Shown here in pieces: positions 16,539 through 25,319 of a stretch of 64,000 bases of DNA. A model generated the notes under the pieces. It saw only the letters and a program-made list of their open reading frames with translations. It was not told the DNA's origin and made no database searches. The DNA comes from Pseudomonas orientalis. Lineage in GTDB: Bacteria; Pseudomonadota; Gammaproteobacteria; Pseudomonadales; Pseudomonadaceae. The translations under genes were made by a program, and so were the position numbers. Within the stretch, counting starts at the first letter, position 1; the number at the start of each line of letters is the position of its first letter. The stretch is from contig NZ_CP094351.1 of NCBI RefSeq assembly GCF_022807995.1, positions 4,309,001 through 4,373,000 on the forward strand, read 5' to 3'.

Positions 16539-17504
16539 TCAGCGTTGCTTCATGCGGTCGATGATGACCGCCAGCAGCAGGATCGAGCCGCGGATCACGT
16601 ACTGGTAAAACGTGTCGATGTTCTTCAGGTTCATCGCGTTCTCGATGATCGCCAGGATCAGCACCCCGGCAATCACATGGCGGATCATGCCGATACCGCC
16701 GCTCAACGACACCCCGCCCAGCACGCACGCCGATATCACCGTCAGCTCGAAACCCTGGCCGATCATCGGCTGGCCCGAGGTCATGCGCGAGGCCAGGATC
16801 ACCCCGGCCAGCGCGCCGATCAGACCGTGTACGGCAAAGATGATGATCTTGGTGCGATCAACGTTGACCCCCGCCAGCAGCGCCGCTTCCTGGTTACCGC
16901 CAATGGCCATGGTGTTGCGCCCATAGGTGGTGTAGTTGAGCAGCCAGCCAAAGAACACAAAGCACAACACGGTAATGATGATCGGCACCGGCACGCCCAG
17001 CAGTTGGCCGTTGCCGAACACGAAGAAGCCTTCATCCATCACCCCCACCGCCTTGCCGTTGGAGAAGATGTAGGCCAGGCCGCGTACGATCTGCATGGTC
17101 GCCAAGGTCGCGATCAGTGCGTTGATGCGCAGTTTGGCGATGACGATGCCGTTGATCAGCCCCACCACCAGGCCCATGGCCAGGGCAGCCGACACGCCGA
17201 GCATCACGCTGTCGGTGTCGCGGATCACAATGCCCGCCACTACGCCGGCGCAGGCGATCACCGAGCCCACCGACAAGTCGAAATGCCCCGACGCCAGGCA
17301 GAACAGCATGGTGCACGCGGCGATGCCCACGGTGGAAATCGCCAGGCCAAGGCCGCGCATGTTCAGGGGTGAAAGGAAGTTGTCGATGAACAACGCGCTG
17401 AGCACAAAGATGCCCAAGGCGGCCAATAACATCACCCAGTCATCGAGAAACTTGCGTTGGTTGAACCCTGGCCAGAAGCCTTTTGCCGTTTTTACCTGAG
17501 ACAT
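16539..17504 (-). CDS. araH: L-arabinose ABC transporter permease AraH
   Basis: A 321-residue hydrophobic permease of the RbsC/AraH family with about eight to ten membrane segments (VMLLAALGIFVLSALFIDNF, IAACTMLFCLASGHFDLSVG). The family signature is GGNQEAALLAGVNVDRTKI and ACVLGGVSLSGGIGMIRHVI. It forms the membrane channel for arabinose with AraG (ATPase) and AraF (binding protein), which are encoded immediately upstream. Start at 17504 (MSQVKTAKGF), 19 bp after the araG stop. The end lies next to a REP pair. Confidence 0.92.
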   Translation of the reverse strand: MSQVKTAKGFWPGFNQRKFLDDWVMLLAALGIFVLSALFIDNFLSPLNMRGLGLAISTVGIAACTMLFCLASGHFDLSVGSVIACAGVVAGIVIRDTDSVMLGVSAALAMGLVVGLINGIVIAKLRINALIATLATMQIVRGLAYIFSNGKAVGVMDEGFFVFGNGQLLGVPVPIIITVLCFVFFGWLLNYTTYGRNTMAIGGNQEAALLAGVNVDRTKIIIFAVHGLIGALAGVILASRMTSGQPMIGQGFELTVISACVLGGVSLSGGIGMIRHVIAGVLILAIIENAMNLKNIDTFYQYVIRGSILLLAVIIDRMKQR

Positions 17505-17523
17505 ACCTGTGCCCTCTTGTTCT

Positions 17524-19023
17524 TCAAGCCCGCGTACGCGGAAGTGCCAGTTGCAGCAGTCGTGCTTCATCCGCCTGGTCATGGGATAACTCGCCCGTGA
17601 GGGCACCTTCGCTCATTACCAGAATGCGGTCGGAAATACCCATGACCTCCATCAGGTCGCTGGACACCACGATCACCGCAATGCCCTGCGCCGCGAGGTT
17701 GTGAATGATCTGATAGATCTCCGATTTGGCGCCGATGTCGATGCCGCGCGTGGGCTCGTCCAGCAGCAGCACCTTCATCGGCATCGACAGCCAGCGGCCG
17801 AGAATGGCCTTTTGTTGGTTGCCGCCGGAGAGATACATGATTTTCTGTTCGGCGCTGGGCGTCTTGACCTTCATGGCCTTGATTTGCCCGTCGGCGTTGC
17901 CCTTCTCCCAGCCATCGCGCAACAGCCAGCCGAACGCCGAATGCGCGCCACGGGCACTGATGTTGATGTTCTCGGCGACGCTGGACAGTGGAATGATGCC
18001 CTCCTTCTTGCGGTCTTCCGGGCACAGCAACACACCGACCGCGATGGCATCGCGCGGTGAGCGCAATTGCAGCGGCTCACCGCACAGTTCCAGGTTGCCA
18101 GCGCTGGCACGCTCCAGGCCACTGAGCAGGCGGAACAGCTCCGTGCGCCCTGCCCCCACCAGCCCGAACAGGCCGAGGATTTCGCCTTTGCGCACGTTGA
18201 AACTGATCGGTTCGCGCAGGCCGGGGCCGAGCAGGCCGTCGACCTTGAGCGCCACTTCGCCCTGCTCACGCGGGCGGTAATCATAGATGTCCTGGATATC
18301 GCGGCCGACCATGCAGGTCACCAACTGGTCATGAGTCAGCGCGCTCATGTCTTCGAAGGTGCGCACGAAGCGGCCATCCTTGAACACCGTCACCGCATTG
18401 CAGATACGGAACACTTCTTCCATGCGGTGCGATACATAAAGCACCACTTTGCCCTCATCACGCAGGCGCGTGATGATCGCCATCAAGCGGTCGATTTCCC
18501 GCGCCGAAAGGCTGCTGGTCGGTTCATCGAAGGCGATCACATGGGCGCCACGGGACAGCGCCTTGGCGATTTCCACCAATTGACGCTGGCCCAGGGACAG
18601 GCGGCCGAGTTTCTCTTCGGGATCGATTTCATCGGCCAGGCCCTTGAGACAGGCCAGCGCCTGCTGGCGCAGCAGGCCCCGGTTGACCACGCCGAAGCGT
18701 GACGGCATATGCCCGAGGAACAGGTTCTCGGCCACGGTCATTTCCGGCACCAGGTGCAGCTCCTGGTGGATCACCGCCACGCCGCTGGCAATGCTGTCGG
18801 CGGCACACTTGAACGCCATGGTCTGCTCGCCGATCTGCACCGTGCCGCTGCTGGGGATATAGGCGCCGCCGAGGATCTTCAGCAGCGTCGATTTACCCGC
18901 GCCGTTCTCGCCCATCAGCGCATGTACCGAGTGCGGCCGCGCTTCAAAGCTGATCTGCGCCAGGGCTTTCACACCGGGAAACTCCTTGCCGATGCCGTTG
19001 AAACGCAAGGCCGCGCCGGTCAT
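17524..19023 (-). CDS. araG: L-arabinose ABC transporter ATP-binding protein AraG
   Basis: A 499-residue double-ATPase sugar transporter subunit. First cassette: Walker A MGENGAGKSTLLKIL, signature LSLGQRQLVEIAKAL, Walker B VIAFDEPTSSL. Second cassette: GLFGLVGAGRTELFRLLSGL, the signature LSGGNQQKAILGRWLSM and VLLLDEPTRGIDIGAKSEIY. It powers arabinose import. The ATG at 19023 overlaps the araF stop by 4 bp; a GTG two codons upstream is less likely. Confidence 0.94.
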   Translation of the reverse strand: MTGAALRFNGIGKEFPGVKALAQISFEARPHSVHALMGENGAGKSTLLKILGGAYIPSSGTVQIGEQTMAFKCAADSIASGVAVIHQELHLVPEMTVAENLFLGHMPSRFGVVNRGLLRQQALACLKGLADEIDPEEKLGRLSLGQRQLVEIAKALSRGAHVIAFDEPTSSLSAREIDRLMAIITRLRDEGKVVLYVSHRMEEVFRICNAVTVFKDGRFVRTFEDMSALTHDQLVTCMVGRDIQDIYDYRPREQGEVALKVDGLLGPGLREPISFNVRKGEILGLFGLVGAGRTELFRLLSGLERASAGNLELCGEPLQLRSPRDAIAVGVLLCPEDRKKEGIIPLSSVAENINISARGAHSAFGWLLRDGWEKGNADGQIKAMKVKTPSAEQKIMYLSGGNQQKAILGRWLSMPMKVLLLDEPTRGIDIGAKSEIYQIIHNLAAQGIAVIVVSSDLMEVMGISDRILVMSEGALTGELSHDQADEARLLQLALPRTRA

Positions 19024-20000
19024 TTCCACAGGCCGATTTTGGTCAGTTCTTCCTGGAAGTTGGCGCGGGTGATCAAAGTCACTTCATCCATGGCGGTGTA
19101 TTTTGCCGGTTCCTTGCCGGTGGTAACCCACTCGTACATCGCCAGCGCGGTGTTGTAGCCCTCGATATGCGGGCTTGGCAACATGGAGCCGAAGAAGCCG
19201 CTGTCGGCTTTCTTCAACTCGCCGATGGCGTCGGTGCCATTGATGCCGATGCCGATCACATTGGCGGCCTTGAAGCCGGCGCTTTCGGTGGCACGTACGC
19301 CACCCAGTACGGTGTTGTCGTTCATGCCGCCGATGATCAGGTTTTTCGCGCCGCTGGGCAGCTTGACCAGGGCCGAGTTGGTGGCGTCCATGCTGCCGGG
19401 TACATCGAGGGTTTTAAGCGCGGCGGTGAGGATGTGGTCCTTGGGAATGCCGGCTTCTTCCAGGGATTTGATCGAGCCGTCGGTGCGTTTCTTGCCGGTG
19501 TCGAGTTCGTTGAAGGTGTTGATCACCGCGTAGGTGTCCTTCCAGTCCCAGCCGCGTTTTTTCGCTTCAGCGGCCATGGCGGCGCCCTGTTTCTGGCCGA
19601 CTTCAAACGCGGCCATGCCCAGATACGGCACGTCCTCCATGAAGTTGCCCTTGGCATCGACGAAGCGGTCGTCCACGGCCATCACTTTCAAGCCGTTGAC
19701 CTTGGCCTTGGCAACAATCGCCGGGCCCAGGGACACGTCGGGCGGGCAGATCACAAAGCCCTTGGCGCCGTTGGCGGCCAGGCTGTCGATGGCCGACAGG
19801 GTTTTCTCGCCATCCGGCACGGCGATCTTGATCACCGTGAAACCGTGCTCCTTGCCGGCTTTTTCGGCAAAGGCCCATTCGGTCTGGAACCAAGGCTCCT
19901 CGGCCTGCTTGACCAGGAAACCGATCTTCACTTCTTCAGCGGATGCGAACCCACTGAACGCCAACGCAAGCGCCACAGCGCCGATTGTCTTCTTGAACAT
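19020..20000 (-). CDS. araF: L-arabinose-binding periplasmic protein AraF
   Basis: A 326-residue periplasmic binding protein with a signal peptide (MFKKTIGAVALALAFSGFAS) and strong resemblance to E. coli AraF: GFLVKQAEEPWFQTEW, VIKIAVPDGEKTLSAIDSLA, GAKGFVICPPD, NTFNELDTGKKRTDGSI, and IGGMNDNTVLGGVRATESAG. This makes arabinose (or a close pentose or galactose) the expected ligand. Start at 20000 behind GAGG. It precedes araG and araH in one operon with the dehydrogenase gene. Confidence 0.93.
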   Translation of the reverse strand: MFKKTIGAVALALAFSGFASAEEVKIGFLVKQAEEPWFQTEWAFAEKAGKEHGFTVIKIAVPDGEKTLSAIDSLAANGAKGFVICPPDVSLGPAIVAKAKVNGLKVMAVDDRFVDAKGNFMEDVPYLGMAAFEVGQKQGAAMAAEAKKRGWDWKDTYAVINTFNELDTGKKRTDGSIKSLEEAGIPKDHILTAALKTLDVPGSMDATNSALVKLPSGAKNLIIGGMNDNTVLGGVRATESAGFKAANVIGIGINGTDAIGELKKADSGFFGSMLPSPHIEGYNTALAMYEWVTTGKEPAKYTAMDEVTLITRANFQEELTKIGLWK

Positions 20001-20031
20001 GACCACCTCTTTTTTGTTATTGGAAAACGAT

Positions 20032-20853
20032 TCAGTCGTGGTACATCACAGACCGCCCACCATCGATCATCAGGCAGGTGGCATTGATAAAGGGCGCCTC
20101 GTCGGTCGCCAGGAACAGCGCGCTCATCGCCACCTCGATGGGCTGGCCGATGCGCTTGGGCGGGTGCAGGTCAAACGCCCGCTGGCGCTCTGCATGGGGG
20201 TCGGGGAAAGCGTTCCAGTAGTCGACGTTGAGCTGGGTTTCGATATAGCCCGGAGCGATGGCATTCACGCGGATGCCCTTGGGCGCGTATTCGATGCCAA
20301 GGGCGCGAGTGAGCCCGAGCAGGCCGTGCTTGGCGACAGGATAGGGAAAGCAGCCGGGAATGATGTGGCTGGAATGGGTGGACGCAATGTTGATGATGTT
20401 GCCGATGCCCTGCTCGATCATGTGCGGCAGCACCGCGCGGCAACCGTACCAGGCGCCGTCAAGGTCGATGGCGAAGCAGCGGCGCCAGTCCTCGTCGGTC
20501 ATTTGCAGCGGGTCGCGAAACACATTGACCCCGGCGCAGTTGACCAGCACGTCCACGCGGCCGAAGCGCTCGATGGCCACATTGACCAATGCCTGCCATT
20601 GCTCTGTGGAAGTGATATCCACCGCCTGCGCGACAATCTCGGCGCCGCTTGCGCGCCAATGGGTCGCGACTTTTTCGACCTTGTCGCCCTGGATGTCCGC
20701 GATCACCAACCGCGCCTGCTGCGCCTGGAAGCACGCCACGATGGCCTCGCCAATGCCTTGCGCGGCACCGGTGATGATCACCACTTTGTGCTTGAGACGC
20801 TCGCCATAGGTCGGCTCGGGCACGGCGGGTAAGGACAACGGTTGTGCCTGCAT
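20032..20853 (-). CDS. SDR-family sugar dehydrogenase, likely L-arabinose pathway
   Basis: A 273-residue classical short-chain dehydrogenase: cofactor motif TGAAQGIGEAI, NCAGVN, active-site serine in NIINIASTHSSH, YPVAKHG (Tyr-x3-Lys) and the C-terminal FINATCLMIDGGRSVMYHD. It is the first gene of the araFGH operon (31 bp before araF). An oxidative, non-phosphorylating L-arabinose route begins with such a dehydrogenase, so L-arabinose 1-dehydrogenase is the best guess; the later pathway enzymes are not in the window. Confidence 0.85.
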   Translation of the reverse strand: MQAQPLSLPAVPEPTYGERLKHKVVIITGAAQGIGEAIVACFQAQQARLVIADIQGDKVEKVATHWRASGAEIVAQAVDITSTEQWQALVNVAIERFGRVDVLVNCAGVNVFRDPLQMTDEDWRRCFAIDLDGAWYGCRAVLPHMIEQGIGNIINIASTHSSHIIPGCFPYPVAKHGLLGLTRALGIEYAPKGIRVNAIAPGYIETQLNVDYWNAFPDPHAERQRAFDLHPPKRIGQPIEVAMSALFLATDEAPFINATCLMIDGGRSVMYHD

Positions 20854-20912
20854 CGCTTCACCTGTTTTATTTTTGGTAGTGAGTGCTGATGCAAGCGACT
20901 ATAAACCCACTG

Positions 20913-20928
20913 ATTGAAACATCTCAAT
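20913..20928. promoter_or_regulatory. Inverted repeat ATTGA-N6-TCAAT upstream of the arabinose operon
   Basis: It lies 60-75 bp upstream of the dehydrogenase start, in the AT-rich stretch between the operon and the GNAT terminator. Position fits an operator for the IclR-type or another regulator. Only short arms, so weak evidence. Confidence 0.35.
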
Positions 20929-20963
20929 ATATAAATTTACATCCCATAATGTGAGCAAATACA

Positions 20964-20991
20964 TAAAAAAACCGGCCGCATTTGGCCGGTT
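20964..20991 (-). terminator. Intrinsic terminator of the GNAT gene
   Basis: AACCGGCC-loop-GGCCGGTT followed on the minus strand by six to seven T, 12 bp past the stop at 21003. Confidence 0.9.
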
Positions 20992-21002
20992 CCAGGCGCC
21001 TG

Positions 21003-21482
21003 TCAGCCTTGGGCAAAATCCCTCAGCGCATTACCCTCCATGCGGTAGCGCACCCACTCTTCCTGGGGCTGCGCGCCGATGGACTTGTAGAACGCAATCG
21101 CCGGCTCGTTCCAGTCCAGCACGCTCCATTCGAAGCGCCCGCAGCCGTTGTCGCAAGCGATCCTGGCGAGGTGGCGCAGCAACTTCTTGCCCGCCCCGCC
21201 GCCGCGCTGCTCCGGGTTGATATAGAGGTCTTCCAGATACAGGCAGTTGCTGCCCAACCATGTGGAATAGCTGAAAAAGAACACCGCAAAGCCAATCGGC
21301 ACGCCATCGCGCGAACAGATCAGGCCGTGGGCGGTGGCGCCCTCGCCGAACAGACTGCGTTCAATATCCACCACGCTGGCGATCACTTCGTGCCGGGCTT
21401 TTTCATACTCGGCCAGTTCAGTGATGAACGTCAGGATCTGCGCAGCATCGCTGGGTACGGCGGGGCGAATCTCGATGGTCAT
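21003..21482 (-). CDS. GNAT-family N-acetyltransferase
   Basis: A 159-residue GNAT protein: N-terminal IEIRPAVPSDAAQILTFITE, acetyl-CoA pyrophosphate loop in LEDLYINPEQRGGGAGKKLL (R/Q-x-x-G-x-G/A), and late motif WSVLDWNEPAIAFYKSIGAQ. It resembles diamine or spermidine acetyltransferases (SpeG/SAT-like), but the substrate is not set by sequence alone. Start at 21482 chosen for the MTIEIRP opening and an AAGGCG site; the frame is open to 21512. Confidence 0.88.
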   Translation of the reverse strand: MTIEIRPAVPSDAAQILTFITELAEYEKARHEVIASVVDIERSLFGEGATAHGLICSRDGVPIGFAVFFFSYSTWLGSNCLYLEDLYINPEQRGGGAGKKLLRHLARIACDNGCGRFEWSVLDWNEPAIAFYKSIGAQPQEEWVRYRMEGNALRDFAQG

Positions 21483-21673
21483 GGGCGCGCCTTGGGCAAG
21501 TTCAAAGCCCACATACTAAGACGCTTTGATGACTGATTGCAGCGCAATTTCCGTATGACAGGTACACAAAATCTTACAGGCCGCGTAAGACCGTTCGTCG
21601 CCATCAAGGCACAAACAGCAAAGTGCGGCTGACCAATCAAGGGTAAGGACATTAATCATATGGAGACACCCTC

Positions 21674-22024
21674 ATGAAAAATTCCAAATTCGCTGCCCTG
21701 GCCCTCACTGGCCTGTTGTCTGCCGCGTCGTTGAGCGCGTTTGCCGCTACGTCTTCCACCGGCAAGACTGATCCGGTCGGCACCCCGCCAAGCCCTGCCA
21801 CTCAGGAATCCCAGGATTCGATGGGCACGGGCCTGGACACCAACGGCGGCGCGATCATCGACAACACCAACGCCGCCGACCCGCACACCCAGGGCCACGA
21901 TACCCAGCGCCAGGCTCCGGCTGCAGTAGGCAACGGCAAGATGGGCCCATCGGTCAATGAACCGAAGATCAATAAGGGCGACGATTCGAACCTGCCAGGC
22001 GCACCGAAACAACCCGCACCTTGA
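21674..22024 (+). CDS. Exported small hypothetical protein (116 aa)
   Basis: It has a signal peptide (MKNSKFAALALTGLLSAASL, cleavage near SAFAATSS) followed by a disordered mature part rich in T, G, D, N and P (DSMGTGLDTNGGAIIDNTNA, INKGDDSNLPGAPKQPAP). No known domain. It begins a run of three small plus-strand genes with short gaps that may be co-transcribed. The composition resembles hydrophilic stress-type periplasmic proteins (inference). Confidence 0.7.
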   Translation: MKNSKFAALALTGLLSAASLSAFAATSSTGKTDPVGTPPSPATQESQDSMGTGLDTNGGAIIDNTNAADPHTQGHDTQRQAPAAVGNGKMGPSVNEPKINKGDDSNLPGAPKQPAP

Positions 22025-22075
22025 TACGTGCCTGACACGCTCGACACCCGATCATTTCCCAGTGAAGAGGTACAC

Positions 22076-22342
22076 ATGAACGTCGATAGAGATCTCGAAA
22101 AGGAAGTCCTCACCCGCCTGCTCCACGCTCACCCGCAAGGCTTGGGCAAGGAGGTGCTGGATAACTACCGCGGTGAAAAAGAAGTCGCCAGTGTCTTGGC
22201 GTTTCTACAGGACCGAGGGTTGATCAGGGACGGGAATGTGGCCACCGACGACGCCGGTGAATACTCGTTGAGCCTGCCGATCAAGTTGACCGCGTCGGGT
22301 GTGGATGAAGCACGCAAGCTCGAAGGTCAAGGCTTGCAGTGA
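22076..22342 (+). CDS. Small hypothetical protein, winged-helix-like
   Basis: An 88-residue protein (MNVDRDLEKEVLTRLLHAHP, EKEVASVLAFLQDRGLIRDG, LTASGVDEARKLEGQGLQ). The pattern of two helices, a turn, and a C-terminal ITAxG-type end resembles small winged-helix proteins; this is a fold guess only. GAGG ribosome site before the ATG at 22076. The gene lies 51 bp after the exported small protein. Confidence 0.65.
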   Translation: MNVDRDLEKEVLTRLLHAHPQGLGKEVLDNYRGEKEVASVLAFLQDRGLIRDGNVATDDAGEYSLSLPIKLTASGVDEARKLEGQGLQ

Positions 22343-22391
22343 TTCCATTTCTGCTCTGGCCCCGGCGCTGGGGCCAGAAGGAGTTTTAGCG

Positions 22392-22772
22392 ATGCCTCGT
22401 GGAAGCAAAGCCAAATACACCACTGAACAGAAACGCAAGGCCGCTCATATTGAAGACAGTTATGAGCATAAGGGCGTGTCCAAGGAGGAAGCTGAAGCCC
22501 GTGCCTGGGCTACCGTCAACAAGCAGTCCGGCGGCGGTGAAAAAACCGGCGGGTCCGGTCAGCGCAAGGCGCCGGCCAAGAAGAAACAGGACCAGCAGGA
22601 TTCAGCCAAGCGAGCGGCGGCCAGCCGTGAGGGGCATCCTCGCGGCAGTCGTGCGTCGCTGGGTACGCAAACCAAGGAAAGCCTGATGAAGGAAGCGCGG
22701 GCCAGAAATATTCCCGGGCGTTCGAGCATGCGTAAGGATGAGCTGATCCAGGCGCTGCGCAAGGCCGGCTGA
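22392..22772 (+). CDS. Lys-rich protein with C-terminal Rho_N/SAP-like motif
   Basis: A 126-residue basic protein. The N-terminal part (KYTTEQKRKAAHIEDSYEHK, EEAEARAWATVNKQSGG) matches small proteins often labelled plasmid stabilisation protein. A Lys/Gln/Gly-rich linker (about 48-90) leads to a Rho N-terminal-like helix pair (SLMKEARARNIPGRSSMRKD, ELIQALRKAG), probably nucleic-acid binding. AAGGAG precedes the ATG at 22392; the earlier frame start overlaps the previous gene. Likely a stress-related DNA- or RNA-binding protein (inference). Confidence 0.78.
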   Translation: MPRGSKAKYTTEQKRKAAHIEDSYEHKGVSKEEAEARAWATVNKQSGGGEKTGGSGQRKAPAKKKQDQQDSAKRAAASREGHPRGSRASLGTQTKESLMKEARARNIPGRSSMRKDELIQALRKAG

Positions 22773-22781
22773 ATAGAGTTC

Positions 22782-22880
22782 CAAATGTGGGAGGGGGCTT
22801 GCCCCCGATAGCGGTGTATCAGTCAGCTCATCTATAACTGACCCACCGCAATCGGGGGCAAGCCCCCTCCCACAGTTTGA
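22782..22880. repeat. Inverted REP pair (BIME)
   Basis: Facing REPs with inner flanks GCGGTG...CACCGC that extend the cruciform. It lies between the Rho_N-type gene and the PfkB kinase gene, which converge here. Confidence 0.93.
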
Positions 22881-22887
22881 TGTGTGT

Positions 22888-23805
22888 TTATGCTGAAACT
22901 AATGTATCGACTTCGGCAGTGCCTGGAGCAGTCGCCGGCCCCCAGCGTGTCACCGCCAATGCCGCCGCTGCATTCGCTCGACGCGCCGCCTCGGCGGGGG
23001 TCAAGCCGTTCGCCAGTCCGGCAATCATTACCCCGGCATGCGCATCCCCCGCGCCATTGCTGTCCACCGCCGGCACCTTGAAACCCGGCACATGCCTGAT
23101 GTCGCCCGCCCGCCCTACCCAGCACCCGTTCGGGCCATCGCGCACCACCAACAGCGTGTTGGCGGGCAGGTGCCGACTCAACGCGGGCAGCGCAGCGGCG
23201 ATGTCCGGTGCACCGGTAAACGCCAGTGCTTCAGGTCCATTGCTGGTCCAGATATCGATACGCGGCAGCAGCGCCCGCATCAAGGCCGAGTCCGGCGCCT
23301 TGACCAGCGGACCCGGATCGAACACCACCACGATCTCGCACGGCAGCGCCAGCAACCAGTCGATCAGCGCCTGCGCCTTGCCCTCAAGCAGCAGGCTGTA
23401 ACCGCTGACGTACACGTAGTCATCACTGCGCGGCACTGCCTGGGCCAAGTCCTCGGCACTCAGCTCTCGCTCGGCGCCGAGATGGGAAATAAACGTGCGC
23501 TCAGTAGTGGCTTCGGTCAGGGACACGCAGATACCGGTGTCCTGACCGCCGCTGGCCGGCAATGCCATTTCAACGCCCTCTGCCTGCATCGCCGCGCGGG
23601 CCAAGTCACCAAAGCGGCCGCTGCCGTGACGCCCCAGGTAAACCACCGGCAAACCATTGCGCCGCGCGGCAGCCATGACGTTGAAGCCACCGCCGGTTTC
23701 GAAACTGGCGGACCTGGCCAACACGTCGCCCCCGCTCGCCGGCAAGGTATCGAGGGCCATGACCAGGTCGACGATGACCTGTCCGGTGTGCAGCAATCTA
23801 GACAT
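22888..23805 (-). CDS. PfkB/ribokinase-family kinase
   Basis: A 305-residue sugar or nucleoside kinase of the PfkB family: N-terminal GQVIVDLVMALDTLPASGGD, glycine motif ETGGGFNVMAAARRNG, VYLGRHGSGRFGD and the C-terminal anion-hole/catalytic-base motif SNGAGDAHAGVMIAGLANGL (catalytic Asp). Start at 23805; it overlaps the NCS1 permease gene by 8 bp. As the last gene of a GntR / ADP-ribosylglycohydrolase / NCS1 cassette it probably phosphorylates the imported or released ribosyl or nucleoside moiety. The substrate is unknown. Confidence 0.88.
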   Translation of the reverse strand: MSRLLHTGQVIVDLVMALDTLPASGGDVLARSASFETGGGFNVMAAARRNGLPVVYLGRHGSGRFGDLARAAMQAEGVEMALPASGGQDTGICVSLTEATTERTFISHLGAERELSAEDLAQAVPRSDDYVYVSGYSLLLEGKAQALIDWLLALPCEIVVVFDPGPLVKAPDSALMRALLPRIDIWTSNGPEALAFTGAPDIAAALPALSRHLPANTLLVVRDGPNGCWVGRAGDIRHVPGFKVPAVDSNGAGDAHAGVMIAGLANGLTPAEAARRANAAAALAVTRWGPATAPGTAEVDTLVSA

Positions 23806-25264
23806 TGGCGCGCTCGACTGACGCCGGACGTCGATCGGCAGCGCCGCCCAGTACGGCATATACGCCGCCGGCCACCAGGAAGGTGACAATCCAGCCAAGG
23901 CCGTTATGGCCCAGCCAGGAATCGGACAGCGGCCCGGCAAACCAGATGTTGTCGGCGGTGGTGCCGATGGTGGTGAAGCTGAACCCCAGCACGATGGCCA
24001 GCGCCCAGGCGCCAAATGCGCGCCACTCCACACCGCCGCGATACCAGTAGGCGCTGCTCGGGCTGACATCCAGCAAATCCTTGGGGCTGTAGTAGTGACG
24101 GTGGATCAGGTCGACCACGAAAATCCCCACCCAGGCGGTAATCGGTACTGCCAGCAACGAGATGAAGGTAATGAACGGACCGTAGAAACTGTCGGCGATC
24201 AGCATGAAGTAAATGGAGCCGGCAAAAATCGCCACGATATCGACGATTACCGCATGCACGCGCTTGACCTTCAAGCCCAGGGTCAGGGTGGTGAGGCCGG
24301 CTGAATACACCGACAGGTTGTTCGACAACAGCAGCCCGCCGAACGCGGTGATCAGGTACGGCACCGCCATCCAGGTCGGCAGCATGTCGCGGATCGCAAT
24401 GATCGGGTCCGTGGCCGAGGCCAGGTCGTTGTTACCCACCGACAGCAGGCCACCGAGAGTGATCAGCAACACCAGCGGTATGCCCGCACCGAACGCGGCG
24501 GAGGCCACCAGGCGCACAGCCTTGACGCTGCGGTGCTGGTAACGCGACATATCGGCACCGGCATTGGCCCAACCGATACCGGTACCGGCCGCCATGGTGC
24601 CGATGCCGATAATCATGGCGCTCAGCGGCGCCGGGGTGGCGTTGAATACCGCGCTCCAGTCGATGGTGGCGCAAAGGAAGCCGCCCACCAGAATGTTCAG
24701 CGCGCCGAACACGTAGGTCGCCCACTTCTGGATCACCAGCAAGGTGGCGTGGCCCAGCCCCGAAACGGCCAGGGTCAGCAACACGAAAATCGCGATGAAG
24801 ATCAGGGTGAGCAACGGCGCGCTCTTGGCTTCCACCGGGGAACCGAACAGGATCGAGCACAGCGACAGCAACACAAAGGCAGCCGTGGTGGTGTTGACCG
24901 TTTCCCAGCCCAGGCGCGACATCAGCGATACCAGGGTCGGCCCGATATTGCCGCGTACGCCGAAGATAGCGCGGGACAAGGTCAGGCTGGGCGCGCGGCC
25001 ACGGCGACCGGCGATGGAAATGATGCCCACCACCGCGAAAGAACCGGCAGCGCCCAGGATTGCGACGATGATCGCCTGCCAGATGGCCAGGCCGCGAAAC
25101 GCAACCAGGGTGGCACCCAGGGGCAGGCCGAGGATGCTGATATTGGCCGCGAACCAGACCCAGAACAGTTGCAGCGGATGCCCGTTGCACTCGCCTTCCG
25201 GGACCGGCTCGATGCCGCGCGTTTCCAATTGCCCGGCGCCTTGGCCGGAAGAGGTGCTGCTCAT
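23798..25264 (-). CDS. NCS1-family purine/cytosine permease-like transporter
   Basis: A 488-residue inner-membrane protein with about 12 hydrophobic segments. NCS1 features include FWVWFAANISILGLPLGATL, SLTLSRAIFGVRGN, MSRLGWETVNTTTAA, GWANAGADMSRYQHRSVKAV and LLSNNLSVYSAGLTTLTLGL. The family imports nucleobases, nucleosides, hydantoins or thiamine precursors. The ATG at 25264 has AGGAG; the frame continues upstream. Cytosine is not implied, because no cytosine deaminase is nearby; context favours a nucleoside-like ligand. Confidence 0.88.
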   Translation of the reverse strand: MSSTSSGQGAGQLETRGIEPVPEGECNGHPLQLFWVWFAANISILGLPLGATLVAFRGLAIWQAIIVAILGAAGSFAVVGIISIAGRRGRAPSLTLSRAIFGVRGNIGPTLVSLMSRLGWETVNTTTAAFVLLSLCSILFGSPVEAKSAPLLTLIFIAIFVLLTLAVSGLGHATLLVIQKWATYVFGALNILVGGFLCATIDWSAVFNATPAPLSAMIIGIGTMAAGTGIGWANAGADMSRYQHRSVKAVRLVASAAFGAGIPLVLLITLGGLLSVGNNDLASATDPIIAIRDMLPTWMAVPYLITAFGGLLLSNNLSVYSAGLTTLTLGLKVKRVHAVIVDIVAIFAGSIYFMLIADSFYGPFITFISLLAVPITAWVGIFVVDLIHRHYYSPKDLLDVSPSSAYWYRGGVEWRAFGAWALAIVLGFSFTTIGTTADNIWFAGPLSDSWLGHNGLGWIVTFLVAGGVYAVLGGAADRRPASVERANV

Positions 25265-25319
25265 GGGGGTGCTCCTGGTGCCTGTATTGTTATGGTTGTG
25301 GCAAAGCTTCAATGGCGGA

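Noticed and set aside
23798..25264. Naming the NCS1 permease codB (cytosine permease)
   Set aside because: No cytosine deaminase is nearby and the family transports many ligands.
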